A stretch of 64,000 nucleotides of DNA, taken from the NCBI GenBank assembly GCA_040752275.1, contig JBFMFH010000101.1, positions 124,001 to 188,000 of the forward strand. Direction: 5' to 3'. Of the stretch, positions 43,139 through 51,366 are shown in pieces. The DNA is from JBFMFH01 sp040752275. Lineage in GTDB: Bacteria; Acidobacteriota; Vicinamibacteria; Vicinamibacterales; JAKQTR01. The position numbers were made by a program, and so were the translations under genes. How positions within the stretch are numbered: the stretch's first letter is position 1; every line of letters begins with the position of its first letter. The notes under the pieces are model-generated. The model did no database searches. It was not told the DNA's origin and saw only the letters and a program-made list of their open reading frames with translations.

Positions 43139-44199
43139 CGGAATCGCTCCACGAGTCGCCCGAGTTCGTCCTCGATGCGCGTGCCAGTGAAGTGGGTTAG
43201 ACGCCGGCGCTGACCTTCGATGACGCGTGCCCGCGTCCGGTCATCGAACGCCAGCACGGCGAGCAGTTCGGCGGCGTACTCGAAGTCCTTGGGCGCGAAC
43301 TCCACGCCCGCCCCGCCCAGGGTGTCGGGAATCGCGGTGCACGAGTAGGCCAGGATCGGCAGGTCGGCGGCCATCGCCTCGACGAGTGGCACCGAGAACC
43401 CTTCGTGCTCGCTCATGGATATGTACACGCTCGACGCCCGGTAGTAGGTCGCCAGCTCCGCGTCGGGAACAGCGCCGGTGAACAGGAACCGGTCCGGCAG
43501 CCAGCCGAGCCGCCGCAGCAGTTCGCGTATCTGGTGGTAGTAGCGCGGCACGCCTTCGAACCGCCCGACGAAGATGAACCGGTAGTAGGCGTCCACATAC
43601 CGCTTGTAGTGCTCCGCCAGCCTGATGATGTCCTCGATGCGCTTGTTCGGCACCATTCGGCCCACAAACAAGAAGTTCGTGAGCCCATCGTCGAGCAGCT
43701 TCTCGAGCACCGGCACCCGGCCAGACCGCGCGATGCGGTCGACGTCCACGGCGATGGGGAAGACGGCCGTCTCCGTGAACCCGAACGCCTCCAGTTCCTG
43801 GCGGTTGTACTCGGAGTCCCCCAGCGCCAGATCGATCCGCCCGGCGAGTGATGCCAATTCGCGCCGGCCGATGGCGGCCAGGCGAAAGAGCCCGGGATCG
43901 TAAGGCGCGAAGAACCGGGCCGGCGTGATGTTGTGGTACTGAAGGACCTTGGCCGCGCGCAGTCCCGCGAAGGCCTCGGTCATCGGCGAGGGCAGGGCGA
44001 AATGGAAGATCGTGACATCGGCTTCACGCGCCGCCGGATCCGAGAACGGCCGCGCCTCCTCCCGCATGTCCTCGTCGATGGTCAGGGCGAACAGATCCGA
44101 ATCGTGGCCCATCCCCCGCAGCACATCGCGGACGCGCCGAGCGCTGTCGCCGATGGCGTCTCCACGGTGCGCGGCAGGGACCCACTGGTGGATGACCAT
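43135..44199 (-). CDS. GT4-type glycosyltransferase (third in cluster, paralogue of the second)
   Basis: This 354-residue transferase opens MVIHQWVPAAHRGDAIGDSARRVRDVLRGMGHDSDLF, matching the start of the gene at 44212-45444. The middle shares LGDSEYNRQELEAFGFTETAVFPIAVDV with it, then LFVGRMVPNKRIEDIIRLAEHYKRY. The GT4 motif is SEHEGFSVPLVEAMAADLPILAYSCTAIPDTLGGAGV. The C-terminal part is shorter than in its paralogue. It lies 12 bases after the preceding transferase and overlaps the next by 4 bases, so the cluster is one operon. Acceptor and donor sugars are unknown. Confidence 0.86.
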   Translation of the reverse strand: MVIHQWVPAAHRGDAIGDSARRVRDVLRGMGHDSDLFALTIDEDMREEARPFSDPAAREADVTIFHFALPSPMTEAFAGLRAAKVLQYHNITPARFFAPYDPGLFRLAAIGRRELASLAGRIDLALGDSEYNRQELEAFGFTETAVFPIAVDVDRIARSGRVPVLEKLLDDGLTNFLFVGRMVPNKRIEDIIRLAEHYKRYVDAYYRFIFVGRFEGVPRYYHQIRELLRRLGWLPDRFLFTGAVPDAELATYYRASSVYISMSEHEGFSVPLVEAMAADLPILAYSCTAIPDTLGGAGVEFAPKDFEYAAELLAVLAFDDRTRARVIEGQRRRLTHFTGTRIEDELGRLVERFR

Positions 44200-44211
44200 C
44201 GGTTCGGCGCC

Positions 44212-45444
44212 CTACCAGTGCAGGCCGCTCACCTTGGCGGCGACCGGAAGGGCCTTGTAGAGCGCCGGCCGGAACAGGCGCAACGCCTCGAGGCGCTCGG
44301 CCGTGTCGAACTGGCGCCAGAAGTCGAAGGTCACCTCGACCGCCGGCAGGCGCGGCGACGAGGCCACCCGGTCGACGAAGCCCAGCAACGTGCCGGCGAA
44401 ATCCCGGCGCAGCAGCCGCTCGAGTGCCGCGTCCTGTCCCTCGACGATGCGTTCCTGGAGCGTGAGGTCCCCGATCACCATGTCCAGCAGGGTCGAGACC
44501 TGCTCCGGATCAGGTTCGTCGAACAGCACGCCGGCGCCGTCCAGGGTGGCCGGGACGGCGGTCCGCGACCAGGCCACCACCGGGATGCGCTTGTAGAATG
44601 CCTCCACGAGAGGCACGCAGAACCCCTCATGGGCGCTGGCGCACAGGAAGACATCGGCGACGTCGTAGTAGGCCGTCAGCTCCTCATTCGACACATGGCC
44701 GACGATGTGGACGTCCGGCACCTCGAGCCGAGCCACCAAGTGGTGCAGCATGGCAAGGTAGCGCTCGAACCCGCCGTAGGATCCCACGATCAGGAGTCGC
44801 GACCGGGGGTTGTGGCAGCGCTTGTAGGCGGCGAAGAACCGGATGAGGTTGTCGATCCGCTTGTTCGGGATGACGCGGCCCACGAACAGGATGTTGGTCC
44901 ACTCGTCGTCGAACTCCCGGGCCACGGACCGGTCGGCAGGTCCGTCCAGATGGGAAAAGTCGGGAACCACCGGCAGCACGGCCGTCGAGGGAAAGCCGAG
45001 TCCCTCGAGTTCCTGGCGGTTGAACTCGGAGTCACCAAGGGCCAGCTCGCACCGCCCCACATACGCGCTCAACTCCCGCCGGCCGTGATAGCACTGCCTG
45101 ACGAGCAGCTTGTGGATGCCCACGAAGTACTCGGGCGGCGTGATGTTGTGGTACACGAGGATCATCCGATCCGGCAGTGCATAGGCCACGCGCGAGGCCT
45201 TCGATCCGATCGAGAAATGGTGGATCAGGACGCTGTCCGGGTGGGAGACGCCGGCCAGTTCGCGGAAGTCCCGCGTGAAGTCCTCGAGGCGCGGGTCGGC
45301 GGTCTCGACAAAGATGTCCGAATCGAAGCCTGACTGCCTCAGGACTCGCTGGATGCCTAACGCCTCGTTCCCGATGGCATCGCCGTAGCCCAGGGTGGCC
45401 AGTACCTGGTGCACCTGGCCCCGCCGCTGTGGGCGACCGGTCAC
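44212..45444 (-). CDS. GT4-type glycosyltransferase (second in cluster)
   Basis: The GTG at 45444 overlaps the preceding gene's TGA (GTGA) and gives 410 residues; the longer frame upstream is a shadow of that gene. VHQVLATLGYGDAIGNEALGIQRVLRQSGFDSDIFVE starts the N-terminal domain. LGDSEFNRQELEGLGFPSTAVLPVVPDF and LFVGRVIPNKRIDNLIRFF follow, and the GT4 motif reads SAHEGFCVPLVEAFYKRIPVVAWSRTAVPATLDGAGV. A C-terminal extension of about 45 residues (VTFDFWRQFDTAERLEALRLFRPALYKALP) is absent from the paralogue at 43135. It is translationally coupled to the first transferase. Confidence 0.87.
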   Translation of the reverse strand: MTGRPQRRGQVHQVLATLGYGDAIGNEALGIQRVLRQSGFDSDIFVETADPRLEDFTRDFRELAGVSHPDSVLIHHFSIGSKASRVAYALPDRMILVYHNITPPEYFVGIHKLLVRQCYHGRRELSAYVGRCELALGDSEFNRQELEGLGFPSTAVLPVVPDFSHLDGPADRSVAREFDDEWTNILFVGRVIPNKRIDNLIRFFAAYKRCHNPRSRLLIVGSYGGFERYLAMLHHLVARLEVPDVHIVGHVSNEELTAYYDVADVFLCASAHEGFCVPLVEAFYKRIPVVAWSRTAVPATLDGAGVLFDEPDPEQVSTLLDMVIGDLTLQERIVEGQDAALERLLRRDFAGTLLGFVDRVASSPRLPAVEVTFDFWRQFDTAERLEALRLFRPALYKALPVAAKVSGLHW

Positions 45445-46751
45445 CCTCGCCGCTCCCTCTTCAAAGACGGGCCCGATGGAAGGGCCTCCACCACCCCTTT
45501 GGCGGGTGGGAGATTCGATCGGAACCTGGCGAACCAGCCCGGTAGCGGTTCCATCTGCCCCGTCGGAGGACCCGCCCGCTCGGCCTGCTTCAGCCGCTCG
45601 AACATGTCGACGTACGCGCGCTCGATGACGGGCCACGCATAGTGCCTGACGAAAAAGGCCCGGCCGTTCTCCCCCAGACCTCGGCGCACCATCCGATCGG
45701 ACTGCAGAAGGGCCAGCGTCTCGAGGAACTCCTCGAAGGACTCGTAGTACAAGCCCGCGTTGCTCCGGATGCACTGTCCCTTGAGCACGTCGCAGCGCCC
45801 GTTGGCGAGGACGGGCGTGCCCAGGCCCCACGCCTCGAGGGCCACCATCGAGAGGCTCTCGAAGTAGGACGGCATGATCAGCGCGTCTGCCGCCGCGACG
45901 GCGTCGAACTTGTCCTGGTCGGACACGAATCCCAGGTGCCGGATCCGCGGATGGTCCGGGATCGGCAGCACCGGCTTCCCGATGAGCACCAGCATCAAGT
46001 CGCCCCGCACGAACCGGCAGTACTGTTCGAAGTAGTCGAAGAGCTCCTTGCAACCCTTGTTCTCGTCGATGCGCCCCACATACGCGACGAACGGCCCGTC
46101 GATTCCGTACTTCCGGCGGAAGCGGTCGGGTCTGGTGCGCGCGGGGACCTCCGATCCCACCCCGACGACGATGCCGGGTACGTCGGCGTTTTGTGCCGCC
46201 GCGTTGATCATTGCGCGCTCCTCATAGGAGTTGTACATGAGCGCGCGCACGCCGCGGAACAACGGTCCGAACATCGACAGTCCCACCGCGGCATCCCGTT
46301 CGGCGGTCGGCACGAGAAGCGCCTGCGCCGGCGCGACCCGGGCGCCATGGTAGGCATGGTAGTACCGGAAGCTGAAGAAGACGAAGTAGTCGTACTCGCG
46401 GCGCCGCTTCCGGATGAACGACACCAATGCCGGGGAGTTCGGGCCCTCGGCATCAAGCCAGGCCAGTTCGTCTCGCAGCGAATGGACGGTGGAGAAGACT
46501 CTCGTCGACCGGCGGCCGAACTCCAAGGGGTCCCGTTGGCGGCGGACCGGAAAGCGCCGGACGACCAGGCCGTTCACCCGCTCGTCGCCGGCTCGAAGCT
46601 CGTTGCGCCAGGTGATATAGTCGCGCGCGCAGGTCGTCAGGACCTCGACCTCGACGTGTCGCGCGAGGTGCTCACTGATGTAGCGGGCGTGGAGCTCGGC
46701 GCCGCCATTGATGTCGAGCCCGTACCTCTGGACGACGACGGCGACTTTCAC
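45441..46751 (-). CDS. GT4-type glycosyltransferase (first in cluster)
   Basis: The 436-residue transferase opens MKVAVVVQRYGLDINGGAELHARYISEHLARHVEVEVLTTCARDYITWRNELRAGDERVNGLVVRRFPV, the same pattern as the gene at 41873-43138. GRIDENKGCKELFDYFEQYCRF and the GT4 motif MPSYFESLSMVALEAWGLGTPVLANGRCDVLKGQC follow. The end is basic and Pro-rich. It overlaps the coiled-coil gene upstream (ATGA) and the second transferase downstream, so the whole minus-strand cluster is tightly coupled. It probably adds a sugar to a polyprenyl-linked glycan. The C-terminal ~35 residues are not conserved in its paralogue. Confidence 0.87.
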   Translation of the reverse strand: MKVAVVVQRYGLDINGGAELHARYISEHLARHVEVEVLTTCARDYITWRNELRAGDERVNGLVVRRFPVRRQRDPLEFGRRSTRVFSTVHSLRDELAWLDAEGPNSPALVSFIRKRRREYDYFVFFSFRYYHAYHGARVAPAQALLVPTAERDAAVGLSMFGPLFRGVRALMYNSYEERAMINAAAQNADVPGIVVGVGSEVPARTRPDRFRRKYGIDGPFVAYVGRIDENKGCKELFDYFEQYCRFVRGDLMLVLIGKPVLPIPDHPRIRHLGFVSDQDKFDAVAAADALIMPSYFESLSMVALEAWGLGTPVLANGRCDVLKGQCIRSNAGLYYESFEEFLETLALLQSDRMVRRGLGENGRAFFVRHYAWPVIERAYVDMFERLKQAERAGPPTGQMEPLPGWFARFRSNLPPAKGVVEALPSGPSLKRERRG

Positions 46752-47740
46752 TGGTCTTCCGGACGCGAGCTGTCCGGACCCTCGCTTCGGGCCGGCAGAT
46801 CGGGCCGGGCCGGGTGCCCTCCGCCCTCCGAAGGGAGCGAGGCGTGGTCAGGGGGCGCCTGGTTCTGCTGGCCCGGCGTGATCTCGGATCCCTGCGGGAC
46901 TGCGCCTGCGCCGCGCCCGCGGCGGCGTCGCTTTCTCCGGCTGCGCTGGGCCTCTCCCTTGGGGATCCCCGCGCCGCCCCCGTTGGCCGCGCGCTCGTCC
47001 CGCCCGCCTTCGTCACGGTGGCGATCCTCGCGGCGACGCTCCTCGCCCGCGGGCTTCGGCCGTGCAGGTGGTTCCTGTCCCGGACCAGACCCTGGCCGGT
47101 ACTGGACGATGCTCTCGAGCGCCCGCGCTCGGCGCTCGCTGAAGTCGAGACGACCCGCGAGCGACTCGACGCGCATCTTGAGGTTCTTGACCTCGATGCC
47201 AAGCCTAGTCATCTCGACGACGAGATTGTGGGCCACCTCGTAGCCCAGCGCGTCGAGTTCGACGCGGTGGCGCTCCCTGTCCCGGTATTCGTCGTGAAAC
47301 CGCCCGAGGACGCCATCGAAGCGGGCCCAGGTTTCCCGATTGATGGTGCTCTGCATGTTGAGCACGTGGATCATCGGGTTCGGGTTGATGAACAGCTTCA
47401 GCAGCGGGTTCAGCAGCCGGCGGACGGCGTAGAGGGTCCGGCCCAGCGCACCGCGTGACGACAGGTAAGCCGTGTCGGCCTCGAACTCGTAGTTGGCCGG
47501 CGGAGGCGGCACGACGAGTGGGGCGACGGGCGGCGTTGGACCTCCCCGCCGGTAGTGGTCGAGGAGTTCGGAGCGAACCCGTGAAGGATCGAGGAACGTC
47601 TCCAGCTTGATGCTGGCCAGCTCCCGGATCTCGGCCTCGGTGTAGTCGACGCCTCGTTTCTCGCGGATCCGCGTCCGGATCTGCTTCATGATCTGTTCGA
47701 CGTCCACCGAGTTAGCACGGATAGAGAACGCGGGCGGCAT
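46748..47740 (-). CDS. Coiled-coil protein with basic low-complexity tail, function unknown
   Basis: The ATG at 47740 gives 330 residues; the ORF upstream overlaps the UbiA gene. Residues 1-60 (FSIRANSVDVEQIMKQIRTRIREKRGVDYTEAEIRELASIKLETFLDPSRVRSELL) are a charged helical region. A Pro-rich stretch follows at about 65-80, then helix-rich segments near 140-230 with heptad-like spacing (QSTINRETWARFDGVLGRFHDEYRDRERHRVELDALGYEV). The tail (about 235-330) is Arg/Lys/Gly/Pro-rich, RRKRRRRGRG. No enzymatic motif is seen. It sits between the UbiA transferase and the first glycosyltransferase (overlap), so a scaffold or regulatory role in glycan synthesis is likely. Confidence 0.75.
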   Translation of the reverse strand: MPPAFSIRANSVDVEQIMKQIRTRIREKRGVDYTEAEIRELASIKLETFLDPSRVRSELLDHYRRGGPTPPVAPLVVPPPPANYEFEADTAYLSSRGALGRTLYAVRRLLNPLLKLFINPNPMIHVLNMQSTINRETWARFDGVLGRFHDEYRDRERHRVELDALGYEVAHNLVVEMTRLGIEVKNLKMRVESLAGRLDFSERRARALESIVQYRPGSGPGQEPPARPKPAGEERRREDRHRDEGGRDERAANGGGAGIPKGEAQRSRRKRRRRGRGAGAVPQGSEITPGQQNQAPPDHASLPSEGGGHPARPDLPARSEGPDSSRPEDQ

Positions 47741-47741
47741 G

Positions 47742-48695
47742 TCACACTCCAAACGGGCGGTACAGGATGACGACCACCGCGACGGCCCAGAACGCCACGC
47801 AGACCAGCAGCGGGCGGTCGTTGAGCAGCATCTGCGATGGGCTGCCGCCGCCATCGCGCCGGTGCACGAGGTAGAGGTAGCGGAAGATCCCGTACAAGGG
47901 AAAGGGCACGGTCAGCCCCAGGAGATCCGTCCCGAACTTTTCGACCGTCTCCGGGCTGATGCAGTAGAAGGTGTAGGCAATCAGGGTGGACGCCGTCACC
48001 ACGGCGATCATCTGATCGAGCAGGTACGGGCTGTACTCGCCCAGGATGGGCCGATGTTCGGTGGCACCGTCGGCGAGGAGTACCAGTTCATGGCGGCGCT
48101 TGCTGAGGGCCAGGAAGAGCGCGAGCAGGATCGTGCACACCAGCAACCAGTGGCTGATCGGTACGTCGATGACGACCGCACCGGCGACGGCGCGCAGCAC
48201 GAACCCCATCGCGATGGCCAGCACGTCCATGATGACGACCTGCTTGAGCGGGCCGGAATAGGCGGTCTGGAGGGCGAGATACGCCAATGCGACCACGCCG
48301 AGCTCACGGTCGAGCCAGAAGGCCGCCAGCAACCCTCCCGAGGCCATGACGGCCGCCGCGCCGCCGGCGACCGCCGGGGAGAGAGCGCCGGACGCAATCG
48401 GGCGGTGCATCTTCAGCGGGTGCCGCCGATCCGCCTGGCGGTCCATGATGTCGTTGACGAGGTACACGACGCTCGACAGCAGGCAGAAGACCGCGCATGC
48501 AGCGACCGCCTTCCCGACATCTCCCGGATCGAACAGACGAAGACCGAACCCGACCCCGGCGAGAACCACCAGATTCTTGGGCCATTGCCCGGGGCGAAGC
48601 GAGATCAGGAGGTTGGCGAACACGGACCCGACAGGCGACGCCCCCGCCCGCGGGGGCGTTCCGTCCGGCACCATGGGATCAGCGGGTCGCGCCAT
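47742..48695 (-). CDS. UbiA-family prenyltransferase, decaprenyl-phosphate phosphoribosyltransferase-like
   Basis: This 317-residue integral membrane protein has about eight to nine spans. RPGQWPKNLVVLAGVGFGLRLFD is the family start. The Asp-rich site NDIMDRQADRRHPLKMHRPIASG (NDxxDxxxDxxHPxKxxRPI) is the DPPR-synthase pattern. YLALQTAYSGPLKQVVIMDVLAIAMGFVLRAVAGA is the second prenyl-diphosphate motif. In mycobacteria the enzyme transfers phosphoribosyl pyrophosphate to decaprenyl phosphate as the first step to lipid-linked arabinose. Here it opens a glycosyltransferase operon, so it may make the lipid-linked sugar for that pathway. The start is uncertain by a few codons. Confidence 0.86.
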   Translation of the reverse strand: MARPADPMVPDGTPPRAGASPVGSVFANLLISLRPGQWPKNLVVLAGVGFGLRLFDPGDVGKAVAACAVFCLLSSVVYLVNDIMDRQADRRHPLKMHRPIASGALSPAVAGGAAAVMASGGLLAAFWLDRELGVVALAYLALQTAYSGPLKQVVIMDVLAIAMGFVLRAVAGAVVIDVPISHWLLVCTILLALFLALSKRRHELVLLADGATEHRPILGEYSPYLLDQMIAVVTASTLIAYTFYCISPETVEKFGTDLLGLTVPFPLYGIFRYLYLVHRRDGGGSPSQMLLNDRPLLVCVAFWAVAVVVILYRPFGV

Positions 48696-48717
48696 GCAGC
48701 GCGGGACCTTCGAGACG

Positions 48718-49059
48718 TCAGGCGCCGAAGCTCTTGACGGCCTCGTCCTCGGACTCGTACGTCTCGAACACCGTGAGGAGCTTGGTGATCGCGAGCAGGT
48801 CCTGAATCCGCCTGGTGAGGTTCAGCAGCTTCAGCGTGCCGCCCTGGCGGCTCGTCGTCGTGTAGGTGCGAACCACTTCGCCGAGGCCCGCGCTGTCGAT
48901 GTAGGGCACCTCGCCGAGGTTGAGGACTATCTTCTTCTTCCCTTGCGCGATGCAGGTGTTGATCTTCGTCCGCAGCAGCTCATCGCCGTCGCCGAGGGTC
49001 ATCTTGCCCTTCAGGTCGAGGATGACCACGTCCCCGACCTTGCGTTCGTCGATCGTCAT
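48718..49059 (-). CDS. STAS-domain anti-anti-sigma factor
   Basis: The ATG at 49059 gives 113 residues, the size of a single STAS domain. KKIVLNLGEVPYIDSAGLGEVVRTY carries the regulatory Ser56 (DSAGLGE), which an anti-sigma kinase phosphorylates in SpoIIAA-type proteins. The N-terminal MTIDERKVGDVVILDLKGKMTLGDGDELLRTKI matches the family well. It would release a sigma factor or another partner when unphosphorylated. No anti-sigma kinase or sigma factor lies beside it, so its partner is elsewhere. It is separated from the UbiA operon by 22 bases and from the zinc-ribbon gene by a hairpin. Confidence 0.9.
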   Translation of the reverse strand: MTIDERKVGDVVILDLKGKMTLGDGDELLRTKINTCIAQGKKKIVLNLGEVPYIDSAGLGEVVRTYTTTSRQGGTLKLLNLTRRIQDLLAITKLLTVFETYESEDEAVKSFGA

Positions 49060-49158
49060 AGCGGCTCTTCCCTTCCGTTGCTGACGAAAAAGCGTCGTTA
49101 TCCTAACCCGGCCCGGCCAAGGGGTCAACGCGACCCCGCGCCGGAGAACCTACTCGAA

Positions 49159-49190
49159 CGGACACCTGGCGGGGGCGTCCCCGGTGTCCG
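49159..49190 (-). terminator. Hairpin after the rpsU-zinc-ribbon pair
   Basis: CGGACACC (49159-49166) and GGTGTCCG (49183-49190) form a perfect 8-base stem, with GGGG/CCCC pairing inside the loop. It lies downstream (minus strand) of the zinc-ribbon stop at 49211. Confidence 0.55.
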
Positions 49191-49210
49191 CTCACGGTCA
49201 GCAGGCCGCG

Positions 49211-49522
49211 TCAGGCCTCGCTGTGACGACCTCGACCCCGGCGCTGCTGGAAGCACTCACGGCAGTACACCGGCCGGCCTTGCGTGGGCTTGAACGGCAC
49301 GGTCGTCTCCTTGCCGCACGCCGAGCAGGTTGCACGCGTGTCCACACGCTCGCGAACCAGGCTGGCCCCGGCCGGACGATGCGGGCGCTGGGCCTTGCAG
49401 GCCTTGCACCGCTTCGGCTCGTTCTTGAAGTTCTTGTCGGCGTAGAAATTCTGTTCTCCCGCCGTCCAGACGAACTCCGCCCCGCACTCCATGCACTGCA
49501 GGGTCTTGTCGTGGAACTGCAT
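49211..49522 (-). CDS. Zinc-ribbon protein with four CxxC knuckles
   Basis: This 103-residue protein has eight cysteines in four CxxC pairs: C10/C13, C39/C42, C66/C69 and C87/C90. Each pair of knuckles would bind one zinc, giving two zinc ribbons. LQCMECGAEFVWTAGEQNFYADKNFKNEPKRCKAC is the zf-trcl type ribbon, and the C-terminal CSACGKETTVPFKPTQGRPVYCREC is a second ribbon of the CxxC-x17-CxxC group. The tail is basic (RRGRGRH), suggesting nucleic-acid binding. It lies 11 bases downstream of rpsU, hinting at a link to ribosomes. No exact function is assigned. Confidence 0.84.
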   Translation of the reverse strand: MQFHDKTLQCMECGAEFVWTAGEQNFYADKNFKNEPKRCKACKAQRPHRPAGASLVRERVDTRATCSACGKETTVPFKPTQGRPVYCRECFQQRRGRGRHSEA

Positions 49523-49533
49523 CCACCCCGCGG

Positions 49534-49731
49534 CTACTCCGCCTCCCTGCGGAGCTTCTTTCGGCTCCGCTTGCGCGCGAGGGCCTGCTTGGCCCGCCGC
49601 TTATCGCCCGGTTTCAAGTAGAACGAGTGCTTCTTGATGTCCTTGATGATGTCTTCCTGCTGGACCTTCCGCTTGAAACGCCGCAAGGCGCTCTCAATCG
49701 ACTCGCCCTCCTGGATCTTGACTTCTGCCAC
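49534..49731 (-). CDS. rpsU: 30S ribosomal protein S21
   Basis: GTG at 49731 gives 65 residues, the usual size of S21. The sequence AEVKIQEGESIESALRRFKRKVQQEDIIKDIKKHSFYLKPGDKRRAKQALARKRSRKKLRREAE is read here only in part, but the block ESIESALRRFKRK and the basic C-terminus KRRAKQALARKRSRKK are diagnostic. The long frame that continues upstream is antisense to purD and not coding. S21 binds near the 16S anti-Shine-Dalgarno region and helps initiation. It is cotranscribed with the zinc-ribbon gene 11 bases downstream. Confidence 0.94.
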   Translation of the reverse strand: MAEVKIQEGESIESALRRFKRKVQQEDIIKDIKKHSFYLKPGDKRRAKQALARKRSRKKLRREAE

Positions 49732-49978
49732 GCTCGAACACCCCCCTTGGTAGTGGCGATTGACTAGGGTTGAATATGTTAGGCTATCACAGTTTTCGGG
49801 GTTCTTTGCTGGAGCCGCACTCGCGGGCATAGGGGAGGTGCGCGCACGCGGGTGCGTCCCGCGCGCCAGAGCGGCCGTCAGTCCCCTGAAGCCTGCCGCG
49901 TCCCCTCGCCCGCGGCCCTGACTCTCCCGAAGGGCCAAAGGGCGCGCGCGCGCCCGGTCGTCGGCCTCGGTCGTTGCC

Positions 49979-51268
49979 ATGTTCGAACGCATCCTTGTCG
50001 TCGGAAGTGGCGCCCGCGAACACGCCCTGTGTTGGGCGCTTGCCAGGGAGCCCGGTGTGACGGAGGTGCTGTCGGTCCCCGGCAACGCCGGCACCGCTCT
50101 CGTGGCGCGCAACGTCTGCGCCGACGGCGCCGACGTGGGCCAGCTTCGGGCCCTTGTCGAGCGCGAGCGTGTCGATCTGACCGTCGTCGGGCCAGAACTG
50201 CCACTGACACAGGGACTTGCCAACGAACTCGTCGCTGCCGGCCATCCGGTCGTCGGCCCGTCGAAAGAAGCCGCGGAGCTCGAGTCGAGCAAGGCCTTCG
50301 CGAAGGGGTTGATGACTCGGCACGGCGTCCCGACGGCGCGGTACGTCGTGTGCACCAGCCCCGCGGCCGCCCGAGACGCCATCCGGTCCGGGGCCTTTGG
50401 ATACCCGGTCGTCCTGAAGGCCGATGGCCTGGCGGCCGGAAAGGGCGTCGTCGTGGCTCGCGACGAGGCCGGAGCGCTGGCCGCCGCCGAAGACATCATG
50501 GAGACGCGTCGTTTCGGGGACGCCGGCTCGCGGCTCGTCGTCGAAGAGTGCCTTGTCGGGCGCGAGGCGTCGTTCTTTGCCGTCACGGACGGCCGGCACG
50601 TCGTGGTCCTGCCCTCGGCCGAGGACCACAAGCGTGCCTTCGATGACGACCAGGGCCCCAACACGGGGGGCATGGGGGCCTTCTCGCCCAGTCCGCTCAT
50701 CGACGGCCGCATGCGCCAGCGCGTGCTCGACGAGATCGTGGAGCCGACGCTCTGGGGGATGGAATCCGAAGGCCGGCGCTACGCCGGGTTCCTGTATGTC
50801 GGGCTGATGCTGACGGCCGAGGGCCCCAAAGTCGTCGAGTTCAATGCAAGGATGGGCGACCCCGAGAGCCAGGTCGTCCTGCCCGCCGTGGAGGGCGGGT
50901 TGCTCGCGACCCTCGTTGCCGCGGCGAGAGGAACGCTGGCTCCAGGGGTCCTTCCAGCCTCATCAGACCGGTTCGTCGGCGTTGTGATGGCCTCCGGCGG
51001 GTACCCTGATCGGTACGAAACCGGCAAGACCATCGGCGGACTCGAACACGCGTCGGCGCTCACCGGCGTCCTCGTGTTCCACGCGGGAACCGCCATGCGG
51101 GACGGACGGGTGATGACGTCCGGTGGCCGGGTCCTGACGGTGGTCGGCAAAGGATCGGATTTCGCCGCGGCCCGTGCCCGGGCATACGACGGCGCCGCCG
51201 CCATCTCCTTTGACGGGATGTTCTATCGGAGGGATATTGGGTTAAGAGCAGTAGACAGTAGACAGTAG
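49979..51268 (+). CDS. purD: Phosphoribosylamine-glycine ligase
   Basis: This 429-residue ATP-grasp enzyme joins glycine to phosphoribosylamine in purine synthesis. RILVVGSGAREHALCWAL starts the N-domain. PVVLKADGLAAGKGVVVA and EDHKRAFDDDQGPNTGGMGAFSP form the ATP-grasp site. GFLYVGLMLTAEGPKVVEFNARMGDPESQVVLP is the C-domain metal/substrate motif. The ATG at 49979 is just after a gap of 247 bases shared with divergent rpsU; no other gene or clear promoter is seen in that gap. The final residues (GLRAVDSRQ) are encoded by a heptanucleotide array, so the natural C-terminus was probably a few residues shorter. Confidence 0.95.
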   Translation: MFERILVVGSGAREHALCWALAREPGVTEVLSVPGNAGTALVARNVCADGADVGQLRALVERERVDLTVVGPELPLTQGLANELVAAGHPVVGPSKEAAELESSKAFAKGLMTRHGVPTARYVVCTSPAAARDAIRSGAFGYPVVLKADGLAAGKGVVVARDEAGALAAAEDIMETRRFGDAGSRLVVEECLVGREASFFAVTDGRHVVVLPSAEDHKRAFDDDQGPNTGGMGAFSPSPLIDGRMRQRVLDEIVEPTLWGMESEGRRYAGFLYVGLMLTAEGPKVVEFNARMGDPESQVVLPAVEGGLLATLVAAARGTLAPGVLPASSDRFVGVVMASGGYPDRYETGKTIGGLEHASALTGVLVFHAGTAMRDGRVMTSGGRVLTVVGKGSDFAAARARAYDGAAAISFDGMFYRRDIGLRAVDSRQ

Positions 51269-51298
51269 GCAGTAGGCAGTAGACGAATCCCAAATCCC
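51250..51298 (+). repeat. Heptanucleotide array, unit AGTAGAC then AATCCC-type
   Basis: Five units AGTAGAC, AGTAGAC, AGTAGGC, AGTAGGC, AGTAGAC (51250-51284) are followed in phase by GAATCCC and AAATCCC, the unit type seen at 1192. The array includes the purD stop codon (TAG at 51266-51268). Confidence 0.85.
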
Positions 51299-51366
51299 GC
51301 GAAGTCCGACGGCGCGGCAGCGCATCCGGCGAAGTCGCAAAGCCCGACGACCGTGAGGAGATCCAG

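Noticed and set aside
44212..46053. N-terminal extension of the second glycosyltransferase to 613 residues
   Set aside because: The extra ~200 residues overlap the first glycosyltransferase in another frame; the GTG at 45444, coupled to its stop, gives a start that aligns with the paralogue.
49732..49978. Promoters in the rpsU-purD divergent gap, including TTGACT at 49760
   Set aside because: The TTGACT has no acceptable -10 box at 16-18 bases, and no clear pair was found on the minus strand.
49534..50712. 392-residue frame ending in S21
   Set aside because: Only the last 65 residues match S21; the rest is antisense to purD.
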